In this document: piece after piece, positions 17,872 to 27,875 of the stretch
Layout: each line of letters begins with the position of its first letter
How positions within the stretch are numbered: the stretch's first letter is position 1
Assembly: GCF_024707545.1 (NCBI RefSeq)
Contig: NZ_CP062229.1
Span: 2,151,501 to 2,215,500, forward strand
Length of the DNA stretch: 64,000 bases
Reading direction: 5' to 3'
DNA from: Mesorhizobium onobrychidis
GTDB taxonomy: Bacteria > Pseudomonadota > Alphaproteobacteria > Rhizobiales > Rhizobiaceae
Position numbers and translations under genes: made by a program
The notes under the pieces: model-generated
Databases searched by the model: none
Told to the model about the DNA's origin: nothing
What the model saw: the letters and a program-made list of their open reading frames with translations, nothing else

Positions 17872-18648
17872 ATGCAGGAATTTATCCTTTTTGCGCTCGT
17901 AGGGTTTGTAGCTCAGGCTGTCGACGGGGCTCTCGGCATGGCCTACGGCGTGATTTCTTCGACCACGCTACTGGGGTTTGGCGTGTCTCCTGCACACGCT
18001 TCGGCTTCAGTTCACGCAGCTGAGCTGTTTACCACTGCCGCGTCGGGTTCGGCTCACCTCTATCATCGCAATATCGACTGGAAGCTTTTCTGGCGGCTGA
18101 TGCCATTTGGCGTTCTCGGCGGCGTTCTCGGCGCTTATGTGCTCACCTCGTTTGAGGGAGCGATTATGAAGCCATATGTGACCACATATCTGGCGCTTGT
18201 CGGAGCTTGGCTCCTGTTCCGTTCATTCCGGCGGATCCCGAGTAAGCCGGTCCCTGCAGGCGCGGTACCTCCTCTTGGGCTTGGTGGTGGATTTCTCGAT
18301 GCCGCAGGGGGTGGTGGATGGGGACCCATCGTAACGACGGGCCTTCTCGGTTTTGGCGGGACGCCCCGCTACGTTATTGGTACCGTAAATGCCAGCGAGT
18401 TCCTCATCACGCTCTCGGTGTCTCTGACCTTCTTGTTTGCGGTGCTAACGGGCCACTGGGAGGAGGCAGGAGAGCTAACGGAAAATCTATTCTCTGTCGC
18501 CGGCTTGATCCTTGGCGGCGTAGTCGCAGCGCCGATGGCCGGATGGGTAGTGAAGTCAATCGCAGAAAAGACGCTTCTCAGGCTCGTTGGTATTCTCATC
18601 ATACTGCTGGCGGGCTGGCAAACCGCGCAACTCTTCGAATGGGTGTAA
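17872..18648 (+). CDS. TauE/SafE-family permease
   Basis: A 258-residue membrane protein with about eight hydrophobic segments. Both halves carry the TauE/SafE repeat: GFVAQAVDGALGMAYG near the start and GGGFLDAAGGGGWGPI in the middle. Family members export sulfite, sulfoacetate or related anions across the inner membrane. The frame is open upstream to 17665, but the ATG at 17872 follows GGAGAG and starts right at the first membrane helix. No sulfur genes are adjacent. Confidence 0.9.
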   Translation: MQEFILFALVGFVAQAVDGALGMAYGVISSTTLLGFGVSPAHASASVHAAELFTTAASGSAHLYHRNIDWKLFWRLMPFGVLGGVLGAYVLTSFEGAIMKPYVTTYLALVGAWLLFRSFRRIPSKPVPAGAVPPLGLGGGFLDAAGGGGWGPIVTTGLLGFGGTPRYVIGTVNASEFLITLSVSLTFLFAVLTGHWEEAGELTENLFSVAGLILGGVVAAPMAGWVVKSIAEKTLLRLVGILIILLAGWQTAQLFEWV

Positions 18649-18780
18649 ACTGGGGCACATCGAAAAAGTTGTCGGCGTCGCTTCCCTGGCGGCCGTGCCG
18701 GAGACAAAAACTCAATTCCCAAATGGAACGAAGAGACCTCTTTGATGTTTGGCTTCCTTGGACAACCGGAGGACGAGTCG

Positions 18781-19290
18781 ATGAAAAAATTGGTTGCAAC
18801 AGCAGGGTTGGCGCTGGCGGTCGCGATGCCTGCAGCGGCTCAGGACACCGCGACCGCGAAAGCCGAATTCGTCAACATGGCTGGCGAGAAGAACGGAACG
18901 GCCACGCTGACCGAGACGGCGCACGGCGTGCTGATAGCGTTGGAGGTAACAGGACTGCCTGCGGGTGAATGGGTCGCGTTCCATGTTCATGAAACCGGAA
19001 AGTGCGACCATCAGACCGGCCATGACTCGGCAGGGGGGCACTTCAATCCGACGAATGCCGAACATGGATATCTCGCCGGAAAAGGACCGCACGCGGGCGA
19101 TATGCCAAATCAGCGGGTCGGCGCCGACGGCGTTTTGCGTGCCCAGGTTTTCAACAGCATGGTCAAGCTGGATGGTGGAGAAACGGCGATACGAGGCAAG
19201 GCATTGATGATCCACGGCGGACAGGACGACTACAAAAGCCAGCCTGCCGGTGATGCCGGAAATCGTCAGGCCTGCGCCGTGATCGAGTGA
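18781..19290 (+). CDS. sodC: Cu/Zn superoxide dismutase
   Basis: A 169-residue periplasmic enzyme converting superoxide to peroxide and oxygen. A signal peptide covers about residues 1-20 (ending AMPAAAQ). Metal ligands are all present: copper His68, His70, His87 and His145; zinc His87, His95, His104 and Asp107. The disulfide pair Cys75-Cys165 and the guiding Arg162 are also present. ATG at 18781 follows a GGAGGACGAG site; the upstream ATG at 18742 would spoil the signal peptide. Confidence 0.93.
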   Translation: MKKLVATAGLALAVAMPAAAQDTATAKAEFVNMAGEKNGTATLTETAHGVLIALEVTGLPAGEWVAFHVHETGKCDHQTGHDSAGGHFNPTNAEHGYLAGKGPHAGDMPNQRVGADGVLRAQVFNSMVKLDGGETAIRGKALMIHGGQDDYKSQPAGDAGNRQACAVIE

Positions 19291-19482
19291 GAAGCCCCAA
19301 GATGAGTGGCGGGCCTGTCCGACATATGATCTGACCGGCGCTTCAGCTCGGCGGCCAGGTAGATGGTCGGAGCCTCTGGCATGAGGATAGGCCGGACGGT
19401 AAGCTCGTGCGCCTGCTGAGAAATTGACGACGCAGCCAGCGCGCCGAAGTTGGTCTTCATTTTGCGACTGCCGGATGATTGC

Positions 19483-20493
19483 ATGAACGATACTTCTCCT
19501 ATGGGCGTGCCCGCCACGGGTCTTGCCCAGTCAGCCATTTCCGCCCGCGGCCTGGTCAAGACGTTCGGCAAGCTGCGCGCCGTCGATGGTGTCGATCTCG
19601 ATGTGCCGCGCGGCATGATTTTCGCTATCCTGGGTCCGAACGGCGCCGGCAAGACAACGCTGATGCGGATGCTCGCGACGTTGTCGCGCCCCGACGCCGG
19701 CTCCGCGACAGTGATGGGGCACGATCTCGTGCAAGCCCCGCATGAGGTCCGTGCGGCAATCGCCATGACCGGGCAGTTCGCTTCGCTAGACGAGGACTTG
19801 ACTGGCCGGGAGAACCTCGTCCTGCTCGCCCGACTCTGGGGTTTTCGCGGTCGCGCCGCGAAAGCCCGTGCGGACGACCTGCTCGCGGCTTTCGGCTTGT
19901 CCGAAGCGGCGGCGAAGCAGGTGAGGGACTATTCGGGTGGCATGCGAAGGCGGCTCGACATAGCCGCCTCGCTGATCGTCACTCCGGGCGTGCTGTTCCT
20001 TGACGAGCCGACCACAGGCCTCGATCCGAACGCCCGCAAGGATGTCTGGGGCATGATCCGCGGCCTCGCCGAGGCCGGCGTCACCATCCTGCTCACCACG
20101 CAATATCTCGAAGAGGCCGATCAACTCGCAGCGCGCATCGCCGTCATCGACCACGGCAGGAAAATCGCCGAGGGTACCAGCCGCGAATTGAAGGCGGCCA
20201 CCGGCTCCGGCTTCCTCCATGTCGCGCTCGCCGATGTTGCGCGGCTGGACCAAGCGGCGACCATTCTGGAACGACGCCTGGAACATCCTGTCCAACGCAG
20301 CGCCGAAGGCGCGGAACTCTCCGTCCTTGCCGGCACGGCGAAGGCCGCCAACCAGGCGCTGGCCGATCTGGTCGCCGCCGGCATCGAGCTGTCGGATTTC
20401 TCCATGGGCCAACCCAGCCTCGAGGAGGTCTTCTTCGCGCTGACGGGCCAGCCAGGCCTCGGTGAAAGCCGGAAGGGAGGCGACAAGCCATGA
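19483..20493 (+). CDS. ABC exporter ATPase, DrrA type
   Basis: A 336-residue single-domain ATPase with Walker A GPNGAGKTT (51-59), signature DYSGGMRRRLD and Walker B LFLDEPTTG. The C-terminal extension is typical of the daunorubicin-resistance (DrrA) family. It overlaps its permease by 4 bp. Such pairs export drugs, lipids or polyketides; nothing here identifies the substrate. The start at 19483 is preferred over the in-frame ATG at 19450 because family homology begins shortly after it. Confidence 0.9.
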   Translation: MNDTSPMGVPATGLAQSAISARGLVKTFGKLRAVDGVDLDVPRGMIFAILGPNGAGKTTLMRMLATLSRPDAGSATVMGHDLVQAPHEVRAAIAMTGQFASLDEDLTGRENLVLLARLWGFRGRAAKARADDLLAAFGLSEAAAKQVRDYSGGMRRRLDIAASLIVTPGVLFLDEPTTGLDPNARKDVWGMIRGLAEAGVTILLTTQYLEEADQLAARIAVIDHGRKIAEGTSRELKAATGSGFLHVALADVARLDQAATILERRLEHPVQRSAEGAELSVLAGTAKAANQALADLVAAGIELSDFSMGQPSLEEVFFALTGQPGLGESRKGGDKP

Positions 20494-21296
20494 TCGACAC
20501 GACATCCCTGCAGCGGCTGCAAAGGGTCGCCCGACCTAAAACCCCATCAGCCCTTTCCAACGCGCTCGTCTTCGGATGGCGCGCGGTGCTGAAATTCAAG
20601 CATGTGCCGGAGCAACTCTTCGATCTGGTGATGACTCCGATCATGTTCACCCTGCTCTTCACCTTCGTCTTCGGCGGCGCGCTCGCCGGTTCGCCTGGCG
20701 AATACCTGCAGTTCTTCCTACCAGGCATCCTGGTCCAGACCGTGGTGTTCAACGCAGTCTATTCGGGCATGGGATTGTCGACCGACCTCGGCAAGGGCTT
20801 ATTTGACCGCTTCCGATCGCTGCCGATCTGGTCGCTGTCTCCGTTCGCCGGCCTGATGGTGGGTGACATCCTGCGCCATTTGATAGCCGCCTCGATCATT
20901 CTCACCATCGGGCTGATCCTCGGCTACCGGCCTGAGGCGGGCATCCCTGGCGTGCTTGCCGCCTTCGCCATGCTGATCGCCATCGGGTTCGGCATGGGCT
21001 GGGTATTCATCGTGCTCGGCCTGCTGATCCGCACGCCGACCACCGTGATGACGCTCGGCTTTACCTTCCTGTTCCCTCTCGTCTTCGCCTCCAACATCAT
21101 GGTCGACCCCGGCACCATGCCGGACTGGCTACGGGCTTTCGTTGAAATCAACCCAGTGTCGCTGATGACGACGGCGCTGCGCGGGCTGATGGGTGGCGGG
21201 GCGACGCTCAGTCAGGTCGTCCTCGCGCTGATCGCGCCGCTGGCGCTGACCGCGATCCTGGCGCCGACGACGCTATGGCTGTATCTCAGAAGGTGA
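20490..21296 (+). CDS. ABC-2 type exporter permease, DrrB type
   Basis: A 268-residue inner-membrane protein with six hydrophobic segments of the ABC-2 family (FNAVYSGMGLSTDLGKGLFD, FASNIMVDPGTMP). It pairs with the DrrA-type ATPase through an ATGA overlap. Function is drug or lipid export by analogy. It is the last gene before the convergent selenocysteine operon. Confidence 0.9.
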   Translation: MIDTTSLQRLQRVARPKTPSALSNALVFGWRAVLKFKHVPEQLFDLVMTPIMFTLLFTFVFGGALAGSPGEYLQFFLPGILVQTVVFNAVYSGMGLSTDLGKGLFDRFRSLPIWSLSPFAGLMVGDILRHLIAASIILTIGLILGYRPEAGIPGVLAAFAMLIAIGFGMGWVFIVLGLLIRTPTTVMTLGFTFLFPLVFASNIMVDPGTMPDWLRAFVEINPVSLMTTALRGLMGGGATLSQVVLALIAPLALTAILAPTTLWLYLRR

Positions 21297-21364
21297 GAGG
21301 AGCTAAACGGTCGCGATCCGGATCGCCTGGGCGTCAATAATGCCCCGGGATGGACCTGCGCTTC

Positions 21365-21814
21365 TTAAAAGTCGACGCGGGGCGTGTCCTGCATCTGGCG
21401 CTCGAACAGGAGCCAGAACGGCGATCCCCGGGTTTCGGCATACCAATGTTCGAAACCCGCCAGGGTCTCAGGAATGTCGTTGGCGGATTCCTCTTCGTCC
21501 GAAGCCCGGAATATCGCCAGCACAACCTGACCGAAACGCGCAATCACCTCCGAACGCGCTTCGCTGTCGGAATTCCAGCCGAGTCGCGTGCGCAGCGTGG
21601 CGAAGGCGCTGGCGACGGCTATCTCCTCACTCTCGGCCGATGCCATGGCCTCGGCGATCCCCTGCATGAGATTGAGCCGCCTGAAGGCGAAGGCGCGCTC
21701 TTGTTCGAGCGCAGCTATCCGGACTGCAGCTTCGCGCCGGAAGCGGCCTTCAGCGACCTTCGCGGCCTCGGCCGCTGTCTTGAGATCAACGAGAAAGCGG
21801 GTTGTCACTGTCAT
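21365..21814 (-). CDS. Hypothetical protein at the end of the sel operon
   Basis: A 149-residue, mostly helical protein with no signal peptide; I do not recognise the family. ATG at 21814 follows AAAGG at good spacing, and the longer frame to 21862 would start inside selC. Its start overlaps the end of the selB reading frame by 29 bp and lies 17 bp after the 3' end of selC, so it is probably transcribed with them. Composition is protein-like, rich in Ala and Glu. Confidence 0.6.
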   Translation of the reverse strand: MTVTTRFLVDLKTAAEAAKVAEGRFRREAAVRIAALEQERAFAFRRLNLMQGIAEAMASAESEEIAVASAFATLRTRLGWNSDSEARSEVIARFGQVVLAIFRASDEEESANDIPETLAGFEHWYAETRGSPFWLLFERQMQDTPRVDF

Positions 21815-23885
21815 CGCGCCTTTGCGAGAGTGGCGGAAGAGAGTGGGAGTCGAACCCACCAAGGACCGGCTCGCGGCCCCTCCCGGATTTGAAGTCCGGA
21901 CGCCCCACCGGGGACGATGCTCCTCCAGAAGCTTCCGCTATTGCCGGCTCATTGTCGGCCGGCGAGCGAAACAGATCCCGTCGATGCCTGTTGACGAGCC
22001 GCAGGTCGCCGCGTCGCAGAGTGACGCCATGCCTATCGAGAAATTCGAGGATCTGGATGGCAACCTTGCGTCCGCTGCCGGCACGATCGCGAAACTGGGC
22101 GGCGTTAAACCGCCCGCCCGGCTCCGTCGCCGTCAGATCGTCGACGATTTCGACAATCCCGGCCAATGCCGGGCGCAGGAAGAAATGATCATGGGCGACT
22201 TCGTATACTCTCCCGATGCGGCCGGTAAGTTTCAGGATCCGGCGGATTTCCGTTTCCGGCTTCGCCAACATATCGGCTATATCGCGGACTCTCGGCGGAT
22301 GATATCGCGTCGAGCCGCCGATGAGCCGCTCGATTTGCAGCCACAGCGTCTCGTCCTGAGGTGTCAGACGGACCTCATGGCCGGGCAGCCGCACCCAGGC
22401 GCCGTCAAGGGCGAGCTTGCCGGCGCGCGCCAGCATTCGCAGAGCGGCTGCAAACATCGGCGCCGGAAGTCGTGGGTCAAGCTGAAGGCGCAATCTCTCC
22501 ATGCCGATTCCCGGCAGATCCGGATTGTCCGCGTGAAAGGTCTTCAAGTTCGCGGCCAGGCCGAGCCTGAATTGCATCCAGCGTGCCAGCGAGAGAACGA
22601 ACAGCGTTTTCCTGACGGGAATGCAGACCAGTCCGAGGTTGTCGACCAGTCTCTGCATCTCGTCGCTGCCGAGTGCCCGGTCGCGCGCGAAAGCGCCAAG
22701 GTCAAGGTAATGGGGCGGCGCGTCGAGCAGTGCGGTGACAGCCGCCTCGGGATCCGGGACGGCATATGCTTCGATCTGGATAAGCCGTTCCGGCGTGCGG
22801 CGCTTCCGGCTCGGCGCCCGCAGATCGATCAGGCGTCCGCCGCCGATGGTCCGCTGCGCCGAGGTGTCGCGCACAACATAGGGGTCGCCCGCGGCAGCCG
22901 CGATCGGATTGTCCAGCACCAATTGAACCTTGGCGACGCCGCCGGGTCTGACCGGCTCGTCACTGAGAAGCACGACCCTTGCCCCAACCTCGGCCGCGGC
23001 GTGGTGGAGGCGTACCGGGAACCACTGGCCGATCGGCCTAGGCTCTCCTGGCAAGACGCGCAGCCTTGCGTCGATCCGACCCGTCGGCGCGTGAAGTTCC
23101 GGGTCGAGTATGATGTCGCCGCGCCGGATCGCCTCCTTGCCGATGCCGTCACCAGCCAGGTTGAGCGCGCAACGGTCTCCTGCCCGCCCGCGCTCAGCCA
23201 GCCTGTTCTGGGCGTGGATCGAGCGAACACGCGCCGCCAGGCCCGACGGGCTGACGACAACGTGGTCGCCGACGCCGACTGATCCTGAAAGGACCGTACC
23301 GGTCACGACAGTGCCGATGCCGTGCATTATGAAGCATCGGTCGACCGCCAATCTGAATCGTCCAGAGGATGCGCGGCCGGCAAAGCGCGACGCCTCCTCA
23401 AACAAGAAATGCCGCAGATCGTCGATACCGTCACCGCTGACGGCCGAGGTGGGCATTATGTCTGCTTCGGCAAGTGCTGTATCGGCAAGCGCGGCACGGA
23501 TGTCCGCTTGAACGGCGGCGCGCCGTGCGGGCGCGATCAGATCGGATTTGGCCAGCACGACCGCGCCGCGCCTGATGCCGAGCAGATCGATGATTGCCAG
23601 ATGTTCGCGCGTCTGCGGCATGATCCCGTCGTCGGCGGCAATGACCAATAGCACGAAATCGATGCCACTGGCGCCGGCGAGCATCGTATGCACGAACCGT
23701 TCGTGCCCCGGAACATCGATGAAGCCGATGACGTCCCCGTTCGGTGCCGGCAGGTAGGCAAAGCCGAGATCGATGGTCATGCCCCGCGCCTTTTCCTCCT
23801 GCAGGCGGTCGGTGTCGACGCCGGTCAGCGCACGCACCAGCGCGGTCTTGCCATGGTCGACATGGCCCGCCGTGCCGACGATCAT
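21786..23885 (-). CDS. selB: Selenocysteine-specific elongation factor SelB
   Basis: A 699-residue translation GTPase that brings Sec-tRNA to UGA codons. N-terminal motifs are GHVDHGKT, the [13 protein letters not shown] switch and DVPGHE; winged-helix domains occupy the C-terminal part, as needed for SECIS binding. Known SelB proteins are about 610-680 residues. The last 50 or so codons read straight through the whole selC gene and stop 45 bp beyond it, so the tail is encoded by tRNA sequence. It overlaps the Sel1-repeat gene by 4 bp. Confidence 0.95.
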   Translation of the reverse strand: MIVGTAGHVDHGKTALVRALTGVDTDRLQEEKARGMTIDLGFAYLPAPNGDVIGFIDVPGHERFVHTMLAGASGIDFVLLVIAADDGIMPQTREHLAIIDLLGIRRGAVVLAKSDLIAPARRAAVQADIRAALADTALAEADIMPTSAVSGDGIDDLRHFLFEEASRFAGRASSGRFRLAVDRCFIMHGIGTVVTGTVLSGSVGVGDHVVVSPSGLAARVRSIHAQNRLAERGRAGDRCALNLAGDGIGKEAIRRGDIILDPELHAPTGRIDARLRVLPGEPRPIGQWFPVRLHHAAAEVGARVVLLSDEPVRPGGVAKVQLVLDNPIAAAAGDPYVVRDTSAQRTIGGGRLIDLRAPSRKRRTPERLIQIEAYAVPDPEAAVTALLDAPPHYLDLGAFARDRALGSDEMQRLVDNLGLVCIPVRKTLFVLSLARWMQFRLGLAANLKTFHADNPDLPGIGMERLRLQLDPRLPAPMFAAALRMLARAGKLALDGAWVRLPGHEVRLTPQDETLWLQIERLIGGSTRYHPPRVRDIADMLAKPETEIRRILKLTGRIGRVYEVAHDHFFLRPALAGIVEIVDDLTATEPGGRFNAAQFRDRAGSGRKVAIQILEFLDRHGVTLRRGDLRLVNRHRRDLFRSPADNEPAIAEASGGASSPVGRPDFKSGRGREPVLGGFDSHSLPPLSQRRDDSDNPLSR
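21831..21926 (-). tRNA. selC: tRNA-Sec (anticodon TCA)
   Basis: A 96-nt tRNA including encoded CCA. It has the long acceptor (GGAGGAGC with CTCTTCC), a D-arm close to E. coli selC (CGTCCCCGGTGGGG), the anticodon loop ACTTCAAA with TCA at 21890-21892, a long variable arm (GGGGCCGCGAGCCGGTCC) and the T-arm GTGGG/CCCAC. The eighth acceptor pair is a mismatch. It lies wholly inside the selB reading frame on the same strand. Confidence 0.95.
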
Positions 23886-24688
23886 GATCCGTCTCCCGTC
23901 AATGATGCCGCGGCACGACTTTCGGCCTCGGCGGTCTCGTCAGGGGTGAGGCCGGCACGCGCGGCCGGCAGATACCGCTCGGCGAGCGAACTGCCTGCTG
24001 CGTTCGCGCGCAGAAGCCAGGCATATGCCTCGACCGCGTCGGTCTCCACACCCGCTCCCAAGTGATAGGCGGCGCCGAGCATGGCCTGCCCGTCCGCATC
24101 CCCGCGCACGGCAGCCCGACGCCACCAGCGGACTGCCTCAGCGGGATCGCGCGGCACACCCAGCGCATTGTGATGGATCATGCCGAGCCGCGTCATGGCC
24201 GGCGCTATTCCCTGCTCGGCGGCGGCAGTCGCCCAGCGCCGCGCCTCTGCGGGATCGGGTTCGACCACCTCGCCTTCGAGCAGCATCCAGCTCAGCATGT
24301 CCTGCGCCGGTCCGTCGCCCTGATCTGCGGCTGCTCGATAGAGATCGGCTGCGCGGCCGTAGTCCTGCGCAATGCCTTCGCCGCGGAAATAGAGCGACGC
24401 CAGGTTCCGCTGCCCGACGGCGTCGCCGGCCTCGGCGGAGAGCGCCAGCCAGCGGAAGGCTAGGTCGCGGTCCCGCTCGACGCCAAGCCCTTCTGCGAAG
24501 CAGGCGCCGATATTATTCTGCGCACGTGCGACCCCAGCATGGGCCAGCGGCTCCCATATGCCCAAGGCCACCGCATAGTCACTGCGCCTGGCCGCTTCCA
24601 GGGCCTTTGCCAGGCGTTCGGCGACCGGCACGTCAGCCGGCCGGGGCACTTCGACCGGCCGGCGCGCGAAGTTCTCAAACCAGCGCAT
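23882..24688 (-). CDS. Sel1-like repeat protein between selA and selB
   Basis: A 268-residue helical repeat protein. At least five Sel1-type repeats are visible (for example [60 protein letters not shown]). There is no signal peptide, so it is probably a cytoplasmic scaffold. It starts after GGGAGGGACCG, overlaps selA by 14 bp and selB by 4 bp. The embedded, coupled position suggests a link to selenocysteine insertion or FDH assembly, but no function is established. Confidence 0.85.
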   Translation of the reverse strand: MRWFENFARRPVEVPRPADVPVAERLAKALEAARRSDYAVALGIWEPLAHAGVARAQNNIGACFAEGLGVERDRDLAFRWLALSAEAGDAVGQRNLASLYFRGEGIAQDYGRAADLYRAAADQGDGPAQDMLSWMLLEGEVVEPDPAEARRWATAAAEQGIAPAMTRLGMIHHNALGVPRDPAEAVRWWRRAAVRGDADGQAMLGAAYHLGAGVETDAVEAYAWLLRANAAGSSLAERYLPAARAGLTPDETAEAESRAAASLTGDGS

Positions 24689-26093
24689 CGGTCCCTCCCG
24701 GATCGAAGCCGGCGAGGTTTACACAGAAGCCTGCTTCGTCTTCGAGGCAGCGCAGATCGAGCACAAGTGCCCGGTTCTCGATGCGCCCGATCACAGGAAC
24801 GCGCAGCCCGCGCAATGCCGCTGCAAGCGCTTCGAGCGACTTCCCGCCGCCGGACTTTACCCGCAGAACAAGACCGGCGCTGGATATCGTCTCAAGCGGC
24901 AAGGCACCCGAACCGACCTGACTGCGGCATTCCGCTGTCTCCACCACGAAAGCCTCACCCAAAGCATTGGCAACCACAGGGGCAAGGCGCTCCGCCTGGA
25001 TTGCGATCTCGGCCGAGGGGCGCGTCAGCAATCTCAGCGTCGGCAGTCTCTCCGCCAGGCGATCAGGGTCGCGGTAGAGCTTCAACGTCGCCTCCAGCGC
25101 GGCGAGCCGAAGCTTGTCGACCCGGAGCGCCCGCTTCATCGGATTGCGGCTGATCGCGGCGAGCAGAGCCTGGCTGCCGACGATGAAGCCCGCCTGGGGT
25201 CCGCCGAGCAGCTTGTCGCCGGAAAAGGTAACCAGATCCGCGCCGTCGGCAATCGCCTCGCGAACGGTTGGCTCATGTTTGAGGCCATAGGCAGCAAGAT
25301 CGAAAAGCGTGCCGGAGCCGAGGTCATGAACCAGGGGCACGCCCTGCGCCTTGGCGATGGAAGCCAGTTCGCGCGCACCCACCTCAGACGTGAAACCCTC
25401 GACGCGGTAGTTCGAGGTGTGCACCTTGAGGACCAGCCCGGTCTCCCGGCCGATCGCCGCGACATAGTCCTTCGGATGCGTGCGGTTGGTGGTTCCGACC
25501 TCGACCACCTTGGCGCCGGCGCGGGCCATAATCTCGGGCATCCTGAACGAGCCGCCGATCTCGATCAATTCGCCGCGCGAGACGATCGCCTCGCGGCCGA
25601 GCGCCAGCGTGTTGAGGACAAGAAGGACAGCTGCCGCATTGTTGTTGACCACAGTTACGTCTTCCGCTCCCGTCAGTTCGCAAACGAGCGAACGCAGATG
25701 ATCATCCCGATCGCCGCGCTTTCCCGTCTCGAGATCGAACTCGAGAGCGACCGCTTCGCACATTGCAGCGCGCACCGCCTTGATCGCCTCCTCAGCCAGT
25801 GGCGCGCGGCCGAGATTGGTGTGCAGCACTGTGCCGGTCAGGTTGAAAACCGGACGCAGGGAAGGGCGCTCTGCCACCTTCAGCTGTTCAACCGCGTCGG
25901 CGGCGACATCGCCGGGCTGCGGCACTGCTGCTCCGCCACGGCAGGCCTCCCGCGCTGCGGCAAGTGCCGCGCGGACAGCCGCCGTCGCGACTTGCCGGCC
26001 GAAGCGCTGGATAGCCGTGGATCCAAGCGGCGTCTTCAATACCTGATCGACCGATGGAAGATCACGCAGGCGACGTGCGGGCAAAGCTGTCAT
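24675..26093 (-). CDS. selA: L-seryl-tRNA(Sec) selenium transferase SelA
   Basis: A 472-residue PLP enzyme that converts Ser-tRNA(Sec) to Sec-tRNA(Sec) using selenophosphate. The PLP lysine is Lys294 in SGDKLLGGPQAG; the block PVFNLTGTVLHTNLGRAPL (81-99) is typical. Length equals known SelA (about 460). The frame is open to 26201, but that part overlaps fdhE and is not conserved; ATG at 26093, 8 bp after the fdhE stop, is chosen. It overlaps the Sel1-repeat gene. Confidence 0.96.
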   Translation of the reverse strand: MTALPARRLRDLPSVDQVLKTPLGSTAIQRFGRQVATAAVRAALAAAREACRGGAAVPQPGDVAADAVEQLKVAERPSLRPVFNLTGTVLHTNLGRAPLAEEAIKAVRAAMCEAVALEFDLETGKRGDRDDHLRSLVCELTGAEDVTVVNNNAAAVLLVLNTLALGREAIVSRGELIEIGGSFRMPEIMARAGAKVVEVGTTNRTHPKDYVAAIGRETGLVLKVHTSNYRVEGFTSEVGARELASIAKAQGVPLVHDLGSGTLFDLAAYGLKHEPTVREAIADGADLVTFSGDKLLGGPQAGFIVGSQALLAAISRNPMKRALRVDKLRLAALEATLKLYRDPDRLAERLPTLRLLTRPSAEIAIQAERLAPVVANALGEAFVVETAECRSQVGSGALPLETISSAGLVLRVKSGGGKSLEALAAALRGLRVPVIGRIENRALVLDLRCLEDEAGFCVNLAGFDPGGTDALV

Positions 26094-26100
26094 CGCGTCC

Positions 26101-27018
26101 TCAGTAGCCGACAAGGAATGGGTTGAACGACCCGCGACGGTAGCCGCTCTCGCGGACGAGCAGGTCCAAGCCGAGCGTCGCCACGTCGTCGGCAACCGCA
26201 TCGAGGTTCGGATCCTTGTGCTGATGCAGGATTTTCACATAGCAGCCGCATGAATCGCAGGTCTCGGCCTTTACAGTGCCGGGTCCGCCTTCGACTTCCA
26301 CATAGCCTATTCCCTTGGTCGAGCCGCACAGGGTGCATTTGATGCGCACGTAGTTCCAGAGAGTCCCGCAGAGCGAGCATGCACAGAACCTTGCCCCGTG
26401 GGAGCCATGCCAACCGACGATCATCGAGGACACCGGCGGGCCGCCGCAGACGGGACATGCGCCGTCACCTACCGGGACCAGCGCGGAGGCGTCGAGGCAA
26501 GCGGCAAGACGCGCGAAATGAAGCTGCAACGCCGCCGCGACATAAACATGCTCGGCCAATGCGTCGGCCGCGATGGCATCGGCGAGCACGTTGCGCACCA
26601 TGGCATCGCGCTCTGCAGGCGCGGCCAGCTTCAGTCGGTCGAGCGCGTCTGCCGCGGCCCGAGGCTTCTCGATGGCCGAAGCTGCCAGCACCAGGCGGTC
26701 GAGTGTCTCGAAGAACGCCCCGGAGGCGAACCTGTCACGATCGAGTGGAGGCATCCCGAAAGCGTGCGCCCGTTCACGCACCTGCGTTTCCGGCAGATCC
26801 GGATCGGACAGGCCGTCCTGTATGCCGTGCTGGACATCGGCGACAGCAGCGAGGAAGCGGAGATAAGGACCGAGTTCATGGATTTCGGCCAGTGCATTCA
26901 GCCTCTGCGCGCGTCGAACGAACAAACGCGTCGGATCAGGCAGACGGACGAAAGGCGGCGCCGAGACCTCACCGATGGCGGTAGGATCGATATCCGACGG
27001 AACGATCTGCCTTGGCAT
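26101..27018 (-). CDS. fdhE: Formate dehydrogenase accessory protein FdhE
   Basis: A 305-residue cytoplasmic rubredoxin-like protein needed for formate dehydrogenase maturation. Four zinc/iron-type CxxC knuckles are visible: CPVCGG, CSLCGT, CTLCGS and CDSCGC. Length matches E. coli FdhE (309). ATG at 27018 after GAGGTGAGT is preferred to the GTG at 27045. It lies between fdoI and selA, which binds the enzyme genes and the selenocysteine machinery into one operon. Confidence 0.95.
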   Translation of the reverse strand: MPRQIVPSDIDPTAIGEVSAPPFVRLPDPTRLFVRRAQRLNALAEIHELGPYLRFLAAVADVQHGIQDGLSDPDLPETQVRERAHAFGMPPLDRDRFASGAFFETLDRLVLAASAIEKPRAAADALDRLKLAAPAERDAMVRNVLADAIAADALAEHVYVAAALQLHFARLAACLDASALVPVGDGACPVCGGPPVSSMIVGWHGSHGARFCACSLCGTLWNYVRIKCTLCGSTKGIGYVEVEGGPGTVKAETCDSCGCYVKILHQHKDPNLDAVADDVATLGLDLLVRESGYRRGSFNPFLVGY

Positions 27019-27108
27019 ACTCACCTCACGAACCACACGGGCCACGTGGTTGGCTGACTAAGCGCATCGCGCCTGAAGGGACTCATGCGACGCGCTTTAA
27101 GTTCTTGT

Positions 27109-27162
27109 TTTATGCATGTCGTTGTCCCAAAACCGCTGCGCACTTTTGGGCGACATGCATTA
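27109..27162 (+). repeat. 54-nt palindromic intergenic element, copy 2
   Basis: Identical to 5017-5070, in the same orientation. Arms are ATGCATGTCG (27112-27121) and CGACATGCAT (27151-27160). It fills the gap between fdoI and fdhE, inside an operon, so its hairpin would be transcribed and could affect the relative levels of the two parts. Confidence 0.85.
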
Positions 27163-27170
27163 GCGCCCGC

Positions 27171-27875
27171 TCATTCGGCGGGCTTCGATCCCGATCTTCC
27201 GCCCGGTTTCGTAACAAGTTCCCGTAACCATTTGCGATGATGCCGCCAGGCCCAGCCGCCCGTCACCGAACCGCGTATCATGGCGGGAATCGTGCCTCGC
27301 ACCCAGAGGGCCGAATAGGCGTGGATGATCCAAACGCCGATCATCGCAACGGCCGCGATGGCATGAATGAGGAGCGCCACCCGCTGTTGACCGACCGTCG
27401 TGTAGGCGGAGAAATATTGATCCCAGATGACCAGGCCACTCGATATCAGGATGATGATCAAGACCGACATGGCCCAGAATACGAATTTCTGGCCGGCATT
27501 ATACTTGCCGACTTCCGGCACGTTCTCCTCGTGATTGGCCAGCACGTCGCGAAAGCGCGTGAGCCAGGCCCCATCTTCGCGCTTCCACAGATTCGCCTTC
27601 CAGAACCGGATGAAAAGCCCGAAGAAGCTGAAGAAGAGAACGACACCGATCCACGGATGGATGAAGCGCGTGAACTGGCCACCACCGAACAGTCCTGACA
27701 GAAAGAAAAGGCTCGGGTGAAACAGCGCGAGGCCGGACAGGGCAAGCAGGATCAAGCTCGCCGCAGTGATCCAGTGATTTATCCGCGCGCCCACCGTATA
27801 CCGGTCCACCGTGACGGGCTTGCCGGGATGAACTACGCTATCAGGTTCGACATCATGCGCTGTCATGGCGGTCAC
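27171..27875 (-). CDS. fdoI: Formate dehydrogenase gamma subunit, cytochrome b556
   Basis: A 234-residue integral membrane cytochrome b with four hydrophobic segments. Heme-ligand histidines fit [19 protein letters not shown] and [19 protein letters not shown]. It takes electrons from the beta subunit and reduces quinone. It overlaps fdoH by 23 bp; an inner ATG at 27866 would shorten the overlap. It belongs to the FDH-N/O type (fdnI or fdoI equivalent). Confidence 0.93.
   Translation of the reverse strand: MTAMTAHDVEPDSVVHPGKPVTVDRYTVGARINHWITAASLILLALSGLALFHPSLFFLSGLFGGGQFTRFIHPWIGVVLFFSFFGLFIRFWKANLWKREDGAWLTRFRDVLANHEENVPEVGKYNAGQKFVFWAMSVLIIILISSGLVIWDQYFSAYTTVGQQRVALLIHAIAAVAMIGVWIIHAYSALWVRGTIPAMIRGSVTGGWAWRHHRKWLRELVTKPGGRSGSKPAE

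Noticed and set aside
21588..23282. A 564-residue plus-strand frame
   Set aside because: Antisense shadow of selB and selC; composition is not protein-like.
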